A stretch of 20,581 nt of DNA from assembly GCA_028686565.1 (NCBI GenBank), contig JAQUBU010000012.1, forward strand, positions 1 to 20,581. Reading direction: 5' to 3'. The notes beneath the pieces were generated by a model that saw nothing but the letters and a program-made list of their open reading frames with translations, was not told the origin of the DNA and searched no databases. This DNA is from Syntrophomonadaceae bacterium. Its GTDB lineage: Bacteria > Bacillota > Syntrophomonadia > Syntrophomonadales > Syntrophomonadaceae. The position numbers and the translations under genes are program-made. How positions within the stretch are numbered: position 1 is the first letter of the stretch; every line of letters begins with the position of its first letter. Of this stretch, positions 14,553 to 20,581 are shown piece after piece.

Positions 14553-14640
14553 CGGGATGACACAAGGGGACGTTTTTGGTGTGTCATTAAAAATGACACA
14601 CCAAAAACGTCCCCTTGTGTCATCCCCTTGTGTCATCCCG
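14553..14640. repeat. Perfect 35-bp inverted repeat with an extra half-arm copy
   Basis: The left arm (14554-14588) is exactly complementary to the right arm (14592-14626), around an AAA loop. A further direct copy of the outer segment, CCCCTTGTGTCATCCCG (14624-14640), follows and fits the left arm end (14553-14569) slightly better, with 17 bp. The sequence resembles GGGACGTTTTTGGTGTGTCA-type palindromes that I associate with REP/RAYT-like repeats in Firmicutes (from memory, not searched). No T-run follows directly, but the hairpin probably acts as the end of the metallohydrolase transcript. Confidence 0.85.
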
Positions 14641-14653
14641 AAAATATAGGGGC

Positions 14654-14682
14654 TTTACATCAGAATAAATTTATGCTATTAT
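14654..14682 (+). promoter_or_regulatory. Promoter of the T-box/aroF-pheA transcript
   Basis: TTTACA (14654-14659) and TATTAT (14677-14682) are 17 nt apart, each 5 of 6 to consensus. Transcription from about 14689 would begin just upstream of the first T-box helix. Confidence 0.65.
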
Positions 14683-14699
14683 TTTATCCAATATAAAAA

Positions 14700-14970
14700 A
14701 TGCAATGATGAAGTAAAGTAGGTTCGTGGAATTATTCAGAGAAGAGATGTCACTGGCTGAAAGCATCTCCATAGGGAAGCGAATTGAAGTTCACTTCGGA
14801 GCACCCGGCTGAAACGTTTGCAAGTAGGTCGTGGCGGAACTCCCACCGTTAAAAGGGAGGGGATATCGGATAATCCTGTATCTTTTCAAGCGGACCTTTT
14901 AGGTAAATTGGGTGGTACCGCGGGCAGCATTTTAAGCTTCTCGTCCCATAGGGGATGTGAAGCTTTTTAT
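14700..14970 (+). promoter_or_regulatory. T-box leader 1 (complete; specifier probably Phe TTC)
   Basis: A complete T-box riboswitch. Its base helix is GAAGT (14710-14714) with ACTTC (14793-14797). The specifier bulge has AAAGTA on the 5' side and GAAGTTC on the 3' side, closed above by GGTTCG (14721-14726) with CGAATT (14780-14785). The best specifier is TTC (14790-14792), a Phe codon; GTT (Val), one base earlier, is the alternative. The T-box motif TGGGTGGTACCGCGG (14909-14923) gives a TGGT bulge that reads a discriminator A, as in tRNA-Phe and unlike tRNA-Trp. The terminator is AAGCTTC (14934-14940) with GAAGCTT (14959-14965), then TTTTTAT. Uncharged tRNA should favour read-through into aroF-pheA. 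Confidence 0.9.
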
Positions 14971-14973
14971 ATT

Positions 14974-15120
14974 TCCTGACATTGTGCCCGCCTGAGAAAC
15001 ATGCTTGATATAGAGTCAGTTCCCGTATCCTGACATTGAGTGGGCTGCTATAGCCAAATTGGGTGGTACCGCGGGAGTTGTATAGATCTCTCGTCCCTTA
15101 AAGGGATGAGAGGTTTTTTA
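14974..15120 (+). promoter_or_regulatory. T-box module 2: antiterminator and terminator without stem I
   Basis: A second T-box core follows directly. Twenty bases (15056-15075), including TGGGTGGTACCGCGG, are identical to 14905-14924. TCGTCCC recurs at 15091-15097 with nearly the same spacing. Its terminator pairs CTCTCGTCCC (15088-15097) with GGGATGAGAG (15103-15112), followed by a T-run. The 85 nt between the first terminator and this core are too short for a stem I, and no specifier helix is visible. TCCTGACATTG occurs twice there (14974-14984 and 15028-15038). Confidence 0.8.
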
Positions 15121-15145
15121 TTTTTCTGAAAGGAGTTTGATAATT

Positions 15146-15988
15146 ATGAACAAATTAATGGCGAAGTTAAATCAGGAGATGCTGGTACTAAGAGACCACC
15201 AAGCGAAATCAAGTGAGATTGAGGTCAGGGGATGTATTATTGGAGGGGAACAGCTTATAACCATAGCCGGACCTTGTGCGATAGAGAGTGAGGACATAAT
15301 GAAGGAAACTGCCTTCAAAGTGCGAGGCTCGGGAGCTGTCATGCTTAGGGGCGGAGCTTTCAAACCGAGAACGTCTCCTTATAGTTTCCAGGGTTTAGGT
15401 GAGGTGGGTTTAAAATGCCTGGCTAAAGTGGGGGAAGAAATGAACATGCCAGTAGTAACTGAGGTGATGGATAGTGAAGATATTGCTCTGGTAGCTGAAT
15501 ATGCTGATATCCTCCAGGTTGGAGCACGGAATATGCAAAACTTTTCACTGCTGCGCAAGCTGGGCAAAATAGACAAACCGGTTATTTTAAAAAGAGGTAT
15601 GGCGGCCAGTATTGAAGAATGGCTGATGGCTGCAGAATACATTTTAGCAGGTGGCAACTCACGCGTAATTCTTTGTGAAAGAGGAATCCGCTCAGCTGAA
15701 ACCTGGACCCGCAATACTCTTGATCTTTCTGCGGTTGCCCTGGTGAAAGAAATGTCCCATCTGCCGGTATTAGTTGATCCCAGTCATGCTACCGGTGTCC
15801 GGAGCCTGGTAACTCCCATGGCCAAAGCTGCCATAGCGGCTGGTGCCGATGGTATTATGGTCGAGGTGCATCCTTGCCCTGAAAAGGCTTTGTCGGATGG
15901 AGACCAATCGCTTACTCCTCGTGGTTTCAGCATGATGATGCGGGAGCTTGATGCAGTAGCCCGGGCGGTGGGAAGGAGGATCAGGTAA
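15146..15988 (+). CDS. aroF: 3-deoxy-7-phosphoheptulonate (DAHP) synthase, type I-beta, short form
   Basis: The enzyme condenses phosphoenolpyruvate and erythrose 4-phosphate to DAHP, the first step to all aromatic amino acids. The 280-residue protein has the KDO8P-synthase-like barrel of type I-beta DAHP synthases: GPCAIES (42-48), FKPRTSPYSF (72-81), LQVGARNMQNF, VILKRGM and VDPSHATG. Only about 35 residues precede the barrel, so the N-terminal ferredoxin-like or chorismate-mutase regulatory domain of many relatives is absent. Allosteric control may be lacking, leaving the T-box as the main visible control. AAAGGAG (15129-15135) is 10 nt before the chosen ATG; an in-frame TTG at 15137 sits too close to it. 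The stop overlaps the pheA start by one base (TAATG). Confidence 0.93.
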   Translation: MNKLMAKLNQEMLVLRDHQAKSSEIEVRGCIIGGEQLITIAGPCAIESEDIMKETAFKVRGSGAVMLRGGAFKPRTSPYSFQGLGEVGLKCLAKVGEEMNMPVVTEVMDSEDIALVAEYADILQVGARNMQNFSLLRKLGKIDKPVILKRGMAASIEEWLMAAEYILAGGNSRVILCERGIRSAETWTRNTLDLSAVALVKEMSHLPVLVDPSHATGVRSLVTPMAKAAIAAGADGIMVEVHPCPEKALSDGDQSLTPRGFSMMMRELDAVARAVGRRIR

Positions 15989-16836
15989 TGGCTTACGCTA
16001 TTCTTGGCCCCAGCGGAACTTTTAGCGAAGAGGCTGCGCGGCTTTATTGGGGAGATGATGCCGAACTCAGCTTGATTCCCAATATTGCAGAACTATTCCA
16101 AAGACTTGAGAATGGTCAGGCCGAGGGAGCTCTCATTCCTATTGATAACTCGCTGGCGGGAACCATTAATGTCAGCATGGAATGCTTGGAAGCAAGTTGT
16201 GTAAATATAAAAGGTGAAATTACTATCCCCATTACTCAGCATTTGATGGCTGGCAGTAAATACCAGCTTGATGAAATAGAATTGCTTATTTCGCAGCCTG
16301 CGGCCCTGTTGCAATGCGAAGGCTTTATAAGAAATAATCTGGCGGGTGTCCGCCGGGAAATTACTGACAGCACCACCGCTGCTGCGCAAATCATAAGAGG
16401 AGAGAAAAAACGGGCTGCCTGTATCGGCAACTGGCAGGCCTCCCGTTTGTATGAACTGGAGATTATAGAAAGTAACATCCAGGATGAAGATAACCTCACA
16501 CGTTTTATTCATGTGGCAGCTGGTGAGGCAATACCGGGGATAGGTGAGAAAAGCAGTATTATCTTTACTCTGCCTGATTATCCGGGGGCTCTTTATAAAG
16601 CATTGGGGATATTCGCATCCCGCAATTTAAATCTAAGCAAAATAGAATCCCAGCCTGCTAGGGATAGAAATGCATCATTCTCATTTTATACTGAAGTTGA
16701 TACCCCGGGTAATGTTCTGCTTTTGGAGCAAGTATTATCAGCTTTAAAACAAATATGTACAAATGTAAAATATCTGGGTTCCTATAACGAGGCGAAAAGA
16801 TGTTGCCCGCTTCTTAAGCGGTCGGATACCTATTAA
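15988..16836 (+). CDS. pheA: Prephenate dehydratase with ACT domain
   Basis: PheA converts prephenate to phenylpyruvate, the committed step to phenylalanine. The 282-residue monofunctional protein has the family start AILGPSGTFSEEAA, the block PIDNSLAGT, the catalytic-region TRF motif (171-173) and a C-terminal ACT domain (about 186-266). In the ACT domain the Phe-binding blocks read GALY (200-203) and ESQP (220-223); glutamine replaces arginine of the usual ESRP. The last 16 residues (267-282, from NEAKR) and the stop codon come from copy B of a dispersed repeat, so the native end was probably replaced. There is no chorismate mutase domain. The start overlaps the aroF stop, indicating translational coupling under the same T-box. 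Confidence 0.93.
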   Translation: MAYAILGPSGTFSEEAARLYWGDDAELSLIPNIAELFQRLENGQAEGALIPIDNSLAGTINVSMECLEASCVNIKGEITIPITQHLMAGSKYQLDEIELLISQPAALLQCEGFIRNNLAGVRREITDSTTAAAQIIRGEKKRAACIGNWQASRLYELEIIESNIQDEDNLTRFIHVAAGEAIPGIGEKSSIIFTLPDYPGALYKALGIFASRNLNLSKIESQPARDRNASFSFYTEVDTPGNVLLLEQVLSALKQICTNVKYLGSYNEAKRCCPLLKRSDTY

Positions 16837-16912
16837 CAAAACAGGCGGCAGGTTAATTATTCGCCTCGTTGCAGCGGTGTGAAACTGCGTTGCAGTTTCA
16901 CACCGCTGCTAA
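16786..16912 (+). repeat. Dispersed intergenic repeat, copy B, with an 18-bp hairpin
   Basis: This copy shares with copy A (7416-7559) CCCGCTTCTT (16806-16815), CCTATTAACAAAACA (16829-16843), GCCTCGTTGCAGC (16863-16875) and GCAGTTTC (16892-16899), in the same order. It spans the pheA 3' end, whose TAA is within CCTATTAAC. Its right half is a perfect 18-bp hairpin (16871-16888 with 16892-16909, loop GTT) that ends 22 nt before the hemZ ribosome binding site. No T-run follows. Confidence 0.8.
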
Positions 16913-16944
16913 AATGCCAGGCATTTGGAATAAGGAGGAAAAGG

Positions 16945-18426
16945 ATGCTAATCTATTTAAACCTTGAGCCGGCAAGCATTTATGCCAGTGTGCACGAATT
17001 AATACGCATGGGCTATCCCGATGCTAAAATATGCCGGGAATATACAAGTGAATGGGCTGTTGAAATTACTATCAGACTTAAAGAGCAATGCGGTCAGATC
17101 GAATTGGAGGGCAGCATTGTATCGGAATTCAAGAAAAGCGCTACAAGTCAGAATTGCAGTATAGAAAGTCTGGGCAATGAACAAGGAAATCTGAGGAGAT
17201 ATCTGCAAAGATTCACCTGCCGGCTGCTCAGTACTCAGCTGGAGCGGGAATTTAATGCCTACGGAATTCTTACCGGGGTGCGGCCGGTAAAGTTAATTCA
17301 TGGTTTCCTGGATCGGGGCTATACTCAGGAAGAAATTCAAAACAAGCTGGAAAATGAATATTTGATGAAACAGGATAAAGTCCGGCTATTACTGGAAGTA
17401 GCCGGTAACAACCGGCCATATTTATTGGACCCGGCAGCAGCCAGGAAAATGATAAGTGTATATATCGGGATTCCTTATTGTCCGAGCCGTTGTTATTATT
17501 GTTCTTTTCCGGGAGCAGTAGTAAAAGATTATGAAAAGGATATAAATCCATTTTTGACAGCTTTATTTAAAGAAATGAAAGCTTTGGGTGAGTTCATAAA
17601 AAATAACGGATTATTAGTACAGTCTGTTTATATAGGCGGAGGCACCCCTACAGTACTCTCTTTAACAGATTTGCAGCGGCTTTTTGATTTATTACATCAT
17701 GATTATGTTACCACGGCAACTGAAGAGATTAGTGTAGAGGCGGGCAGACCGGATACTCTGTCTTTGCAGAAATTAAAATTCCTGCAGGGAACCGGAGTCA
17801 GCCGGGTCTGCATTAATCCTCAAAGTATGAATGATTCCACGCTTAAAAGAATAGGGCGGAATCATGATAGTAAAGGAGTGATGCAATCGGTAGAATGGGC
17901 TAGAGTTGCAGGCATTAAAAAACTAAATATGGATATTATCGTAGGGCTTCCGGGGGAAGGATCCCGGGAAGTCATGTACACAGCAGGAAAAATTTTAGAA
18001 ATCTGTCCCGAGAATATCACTGTTCATACCCTGGCTCTGAAAAGGGGCTCGATGATGGCTGAAAAAGAAGGGAAAGCTGATCTCCCCAATCGAGTTCAGG
18101 AAGTTGAAGAAGCCCTTCAATATCTATCTGTTATATTTAGACAACAGGGCTATATACCGTATTATCTTTACCGCCAGAAATATATGAAGGCCAGTATGGA
18201 GAATGTAGCCTATGCCCGGCCGGGCAGTTTTTGCCTGTATAATATTCAGATGATGGAGGAGCGGCAGACAATTATCGGAATGGGAGGAGGAGCGGCCAGT
18301 AAATTTGTTAAGGCAGCTGACGGCAGTTTAAGCACATTTTATAATCCCAAAAATCCGTGCAGTTATTGTAATGCCATTGAGCGCCTGATTAGCGGTAAAG
18401 TTGACAAGCTAAAGGCCTTAAATTAG
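16945..18426 (+). CDS. hemZ: HemZ-type coproporphyrinogen dehydrogenase-like radical SAM enzyme
   Basis: HemZ proteins are oxygen-independent, HemN-related radical SAM enzymes linked to haem or porphyrin synthesis in Firmicutes. The actual reaction of HemZ is less certain than that of HemN. The 493-residue protein has an N-terminal region of about 165 residues typical of HemZ, then the 4Fe-4S/SAM motif CPSRCYYC (C179, C183, C186), the SAM-binding block YIGGGTPTVL, and the C-terminal family block KASMENVAYARPG with GMGGGAASKF. AAGGAGG (16932-16938) lies 6 nt before the ATG at 16945. An in-frame GTG at 16879 falls inside the repeat hairpin and lacks a ribosome binding site. It lies between pheA and hisS. 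Confidence 0.9.
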   Translation: MLIYLNLEPASIYASVHELIRMGYPDAKICREYTSEWAVEITIRLKEQCGQIELEGSIVSEFKKSATSQNCSIESLGNEQGNLRRYLQRFTCRLLSTQLEREFNAYGILTGVRPVKLIHGFLDRGYTQEEIQNKLENEYLMKQDKVRLLLEVAGNNRPYLLDPAAARKMISVYIGIPYCPSRCYYCSFPGAVVKDYEKDINPFLTALFKEMKALGEFIKNNGLLVQSVYIGGGTPTVLSLTDLQRLFDLLHHDYVTTATEEISVEAGRPDTLSLQKLKFLQGTGVSRVCINPQSMNDSTLKRIGRNHDSKGVMQSVEWARVAGIKKLNMDIIVGLPGEGSREVMYTAGKILEICPENITVHTLALKRGSMMAEKEGKADLPNRVQEVEEALQYLSVIFRQQGYIPYYLYRQKYMKASMENVAYARPGSFCLYNIQMMEERQTIIGMGGGAASKFVKAADGSLSTFYNPKNPCSYCNAIERLISGKVDKLKALN

Positions 18427-18463
18427 AATTATCCAAGGAATAAATTAGTTCGGAGGGGAATTT

Positions 18464-19729
18464 ATGCAGGTAAAGGCCCCCAGAGGCACTGCCGATATTC
18501 TGCCGGGTAATACTGCAAAGTGGCAGAAAATAGAGCGGATAATAAAGGAACACCTTGAATCCTTTGCTTATCAGGAAGTAAGAACCCCGGTATTTGAACA
18601 TACCGAATTATTTCAGCATGGTGTAGGGCAAGGAACGGACATTGTCAGTAAAGAAATGTACACTTTTAATGACCGCTCCAAGCGAAGCTTGACTTTACGT
18701 CCTGAGGGCACTGCATCTTGTGCCCGGGCTATTATTGAACACAGCATTTATGGTGGGGTTTTACCCGTGAAGTGGTACTATACCGGACCCATGTTTCGTT
18801 ATGACCGCCCCCAGGCGGGAAGGTACCGGCAGTTTCACCAGGTGGGGGTTGAAGCCTTTGGCAGCAATAGCCCTTACTTGGATGCGGAAACCATCATTCT
18901 TATGGTGGAAATATTATCGGCCTTGGGTTTGACTGCTTATGAACTGCACCTCAATTCAGTTGGTTGCCCTGTTTGTCGCCAAAGTTACCGCCAAAGCTTA
19001 ATTGAACATATCAGCCCGGTAAAGGATTCTCTTTGCCCGGACTGCCAGCTTCGCTTTCAGCAAAATCCCTTGCGGGTACTTGATTGCAAAGTTGCAGCCT
19101 GTCATGAAGCTATTGTTGGGTATCCGGTAATTCATGACAGCCTTTGTGTTGAATGCCGGGAACACTATGCCATAGTAAGAACCGCGCTGACAGACAGTAA
19201 TGTGGATTATATCCATGATGATCAGTTGGTCAGAGGTTTGGACTACTATACCAATACTGCTTTTGAGATACATATCCCAGGTATAGGAGCCCAGAGTGCC
19301 GTAGGCGGAGGCGGAAGGTATAATGGACTGGTACAGGCATTAGGCGGTCCTTATTTGCCTGGTATCGGCTTTGCTTTGGGTATGGAACGGCTTCTCTTAG
19401 CTCTCGATACACTTGGGTTGGGAGAGTCAGAGGCACCTGGCGTAGATGTTTTTATAGCCCTGATGAATGACCGCTTTGAAACCCAGGCCTTAAAAATTTT
19501 AAATAAAATCAGAAAGGCCGGAATTAGAGCTGATAAGGACTATACCGGCAGAAGCGGCAAAGCGCAGATGAAGTATGCCGATCGGCTGGGGGCTAAACTC
19601 GTAATTTTGATAGGTGATGAGGAAATAGAGCAAGGTTTTTATACCCTTAGAAATATGCAGACCAAAGAACAATTACAGCTTGATAATGAGCAGCTTGTAG
19701 ACAGCATTAAACAGATTATGGCAAATTAG
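18464..19729 (+). CDS. hisS: Histidyl-tRNA synthetase
   Basis: HisS charges tRNA-His with histidine. The 421-residue protein has the standard class II fold: motif 1 region near VRTPVFEHTELF, motif 2 FRYDRPQAGRYRQFHQ (about 111-126), the histidine-specific block LVRGLDYYT (about 255-263), motif 3 GIGFALGMERLLLAL (about 300-314) and a C-terminal anticodon-binding domain. The insertion region is cysteine-rich (C168, C171, C191, C194 and more downstream), as is common in Firmicutes HisS. GGAGGGG precedes the ATG by 5 nt. It begins 37 nt after hemZ with no T-box between, so it is probably transcribed from upstream. Confidence 0.96.
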   Translation: MQVKAPRGTADILPGNTAKWQKIERIIKEHLESFAYQEVRTPVFEHTELFQHGVGQGTDIVSKEMYTFNDRSKRSLTLRPEGTASCARAIIEHSIYGGVLPVKWYYTGPMFRYDRPQAGRYRQFHQVGVEAFGSNSPYLDAETIILMVEILSALGLTAYELHLNSVGCPVCRQSYRQSLIEHISPVKDSLCPDCQLRFQQNPLRVLDCKVAACHEAIVGYPVIHDSLCVECREHYAIVRTALTDSNVDYIHDDQLVRGLDYYTNTAFEIHIPGIGAQSAVGGGGRYNGLVQALGGPYLPGIGFALGMERLLLALDTLGLGESEAPGVDVFIALMNDRFETQALKILNKIRKAGIRADKDYTGRSGKAQMKYADRLGAKLVILIGDEEIEQGFYTLRNMQTKEQLQLDNEQLVDSIKQIMAN

Positions 19730-19743
19730 GAGGAGAACAGTAA

Positions 19744-20581
19744 ATGAAAAGGACTTTCAATGCTACTGATTTGGATACATTCAGTGTAGGCCAGGAGGTA
19801 GTACTCAATGGTTGGGTAGATGGCAGGCGCGATCATGGCGGCTTGATTTTTATTGATTTGCGGGATCGTTCAGGGATCATCCAGCTGGTTTTCAGCCCCG
19901 AGGTAGCAGCAGAAGCATTTCACCTTGCGGAAAATGTGCGCAGCGAGTATGTAATTGCCAGCCGGGGAAAAGTGTCACTGCGGCCGGAAGCAACCGAGAA
20001 CCCCAACCTTAAAACTGGAAAAATCGAAATCTATGTAGATGAAATGCAAGTCCTGAATACTGCCAAGACTCCGCCTTTCTATATCGAAGACAATATAGAT
20101 GTTGATGAAAATTTAAGATTAAAGTACCGCTATTTGGATTTGCGCAGACCGGAGATGAGAAACAATCTCATGTTAAGGCATAGAGTGGTAAAGACTATGC
20201 GTGATTTTCTGGATGAGCGGGCTTTTGTAGAAATTGAAACCCCTGTATTGATGAAAAGCACCCCCGAGGGGGCCAGAGATTATCTGGTTCCCAGCCGGGT
20301 TCATCCGGGCAAATTTTTTGCATTGCCGCAATCACCTCAGATATTCAAGCAAATTCTAATGGTAGCAGGTATGGAAAAATATTTCCAGATTGCCCGCTGT
20401 TTCCGGGATGAAGATTTGCGCGCGGATCGGCAGCCGGAGTTTACACAGCTGGATATGGAGATGTCTTTCATTGATGAGGGGGACATAATGGCCTTGGTGG
20501 AAGAAATGATCCGGGACGTATTTGTCGAGGCCAAAGGCCAGGAACTTAGCCTTCCGTTTGCCCGTCTGTCATATGATGAGG
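19744..20581 (+). CDS. aspS: Aspartyl-tRNA synthetase, N-terminal part (runs off the window)
   Basis: AspS charges tRNA-Asp with aspartate. The visible 279 codons cover the N-terminal OB-fold anticodon-binding domain (residues 1 to about 105, with GWVDGRRDHGG and FIDLRDRSG) and the start of the class II core: TPEGARDYLVPSR, LPQSPQIFKQ and motif 2 beginning FRDEDLRADRQPEFTQ (from about 220). The rest lies past the window end. AGGAGG lies before the ATG, which is 14 nt after the hisS stop, so hisS and aspS are cotranscribed, as in many Firmicutes. Whether it is specific for tRNA-Asp or also charges tRNA-Asn cannot be decided here. Confidence 0.95.
   Translation, partial: MKRTFNATDLDTFSVGQEVVLNGWVDGRRDHGGLIFIDLRDRSGIIQLVFSPEVAAEAFHLAENVRSEYVIASRGKVSLRPEATENPNLKTGKIEIYVDEMQVLNTAKTPPFYIEDNIDVDENLRLKYRYLDLRRPEMRNNLMLRHRVVKTMRDFLDERAFVEIETPVLMKSTPEGARDYLVPSRVHPGKFFALPQSPQIFKQILMVAGMEKYFQIARCFRDEDLRADRQPEFTQLDMEMSFIDEGDIMALVEEMIRDVFVEAKGQELSLPFARLSYDE

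Noticed and set aside
16879..16944. Earlier in-frame GTG for hemZ
   Set aside because: It lies inside the 18-bp repeat hairpin without a ribosome binding site, while ATG 16945 has AAGGAGG at ideal spacing.

Overview
The window looks like the chromosome of a low-GC, Gram-positive anaerobe of the class Clostridia. Evidence: strong AGGAGG-type ribosome binding sites, sigma-A-type promoters, a T-box leader, a HemZ-type radical SAM enzyme, a long bifunctional Rel, and the gene order recJ-rel-dtd-metallohydrolase-hemZ-hisS-aspS. A Syntrophomonas-like lineage is my guess and was not tested.

Layout. (1) Positions 1-1179, minus strand: nadE and, just downstream, the start of a membrane protein resembling isoprenylcysteine methyltransferases. 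(2) Positions 1180-3827: a repeat-rich accessory stretch. It holds a GTCATTGC-type repeat cluster, an IS110-family element with a candidate bridge RNA before its recombinase, an inverted copy of part of the repeat array on the far side, a MITE-like element with 21-bp inverted ends, and a copy of a dispersed repeat that ends just before the moeA promoter. (3) Positions 3828-8102: moeA (+), then three minus-strand genes: a HTH/S24-fold regulator with a damaged protease dyad, a two-domain P-loop ATPase of unknown role, and a GNAT acetyltransferase with a structured leader. (4) Positions 8395-20581, plus strand: recJ, rel, dtd, a glyoxalase-II-like metallohydrolase, a T-box-controlled aroF-pheA pair, hemZ, hisS and the 5' part of aspS.

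How the genes work together. recJ (DNA repair), rel ((p)ppGpp), dtd (D-aminoacyl-tRNA proofreading) and hisS/aspS (tRNA charging) form a translation and stress-response block common in Firmicutes. The aroF-pheA pair makes DAHP at the entry of the shikimate pathway and phenylpyruvate at the phenylalanine branch. Its leader is a T-box whose best specifier reading is a Phe codon, so uncharged tRNA-Phe probably switches the pair on. This cassette interrupts the block and has repeat DNA on both sides: a perfect 35-bp hairpin on the left and a dispersed repeat on the right.

Most notable observations: a second T-box antiterminator/terminator module with no visible stem I directly behind the first; a three-copy intergenic repeat family that supplies the stop codons of pheA and the GNAT gene; the candidate IS110 bridge RNA; the MITE-like element; and the layered leader of the GNAT gene. 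No tRNA, rRNA or CRISPR array was seen.
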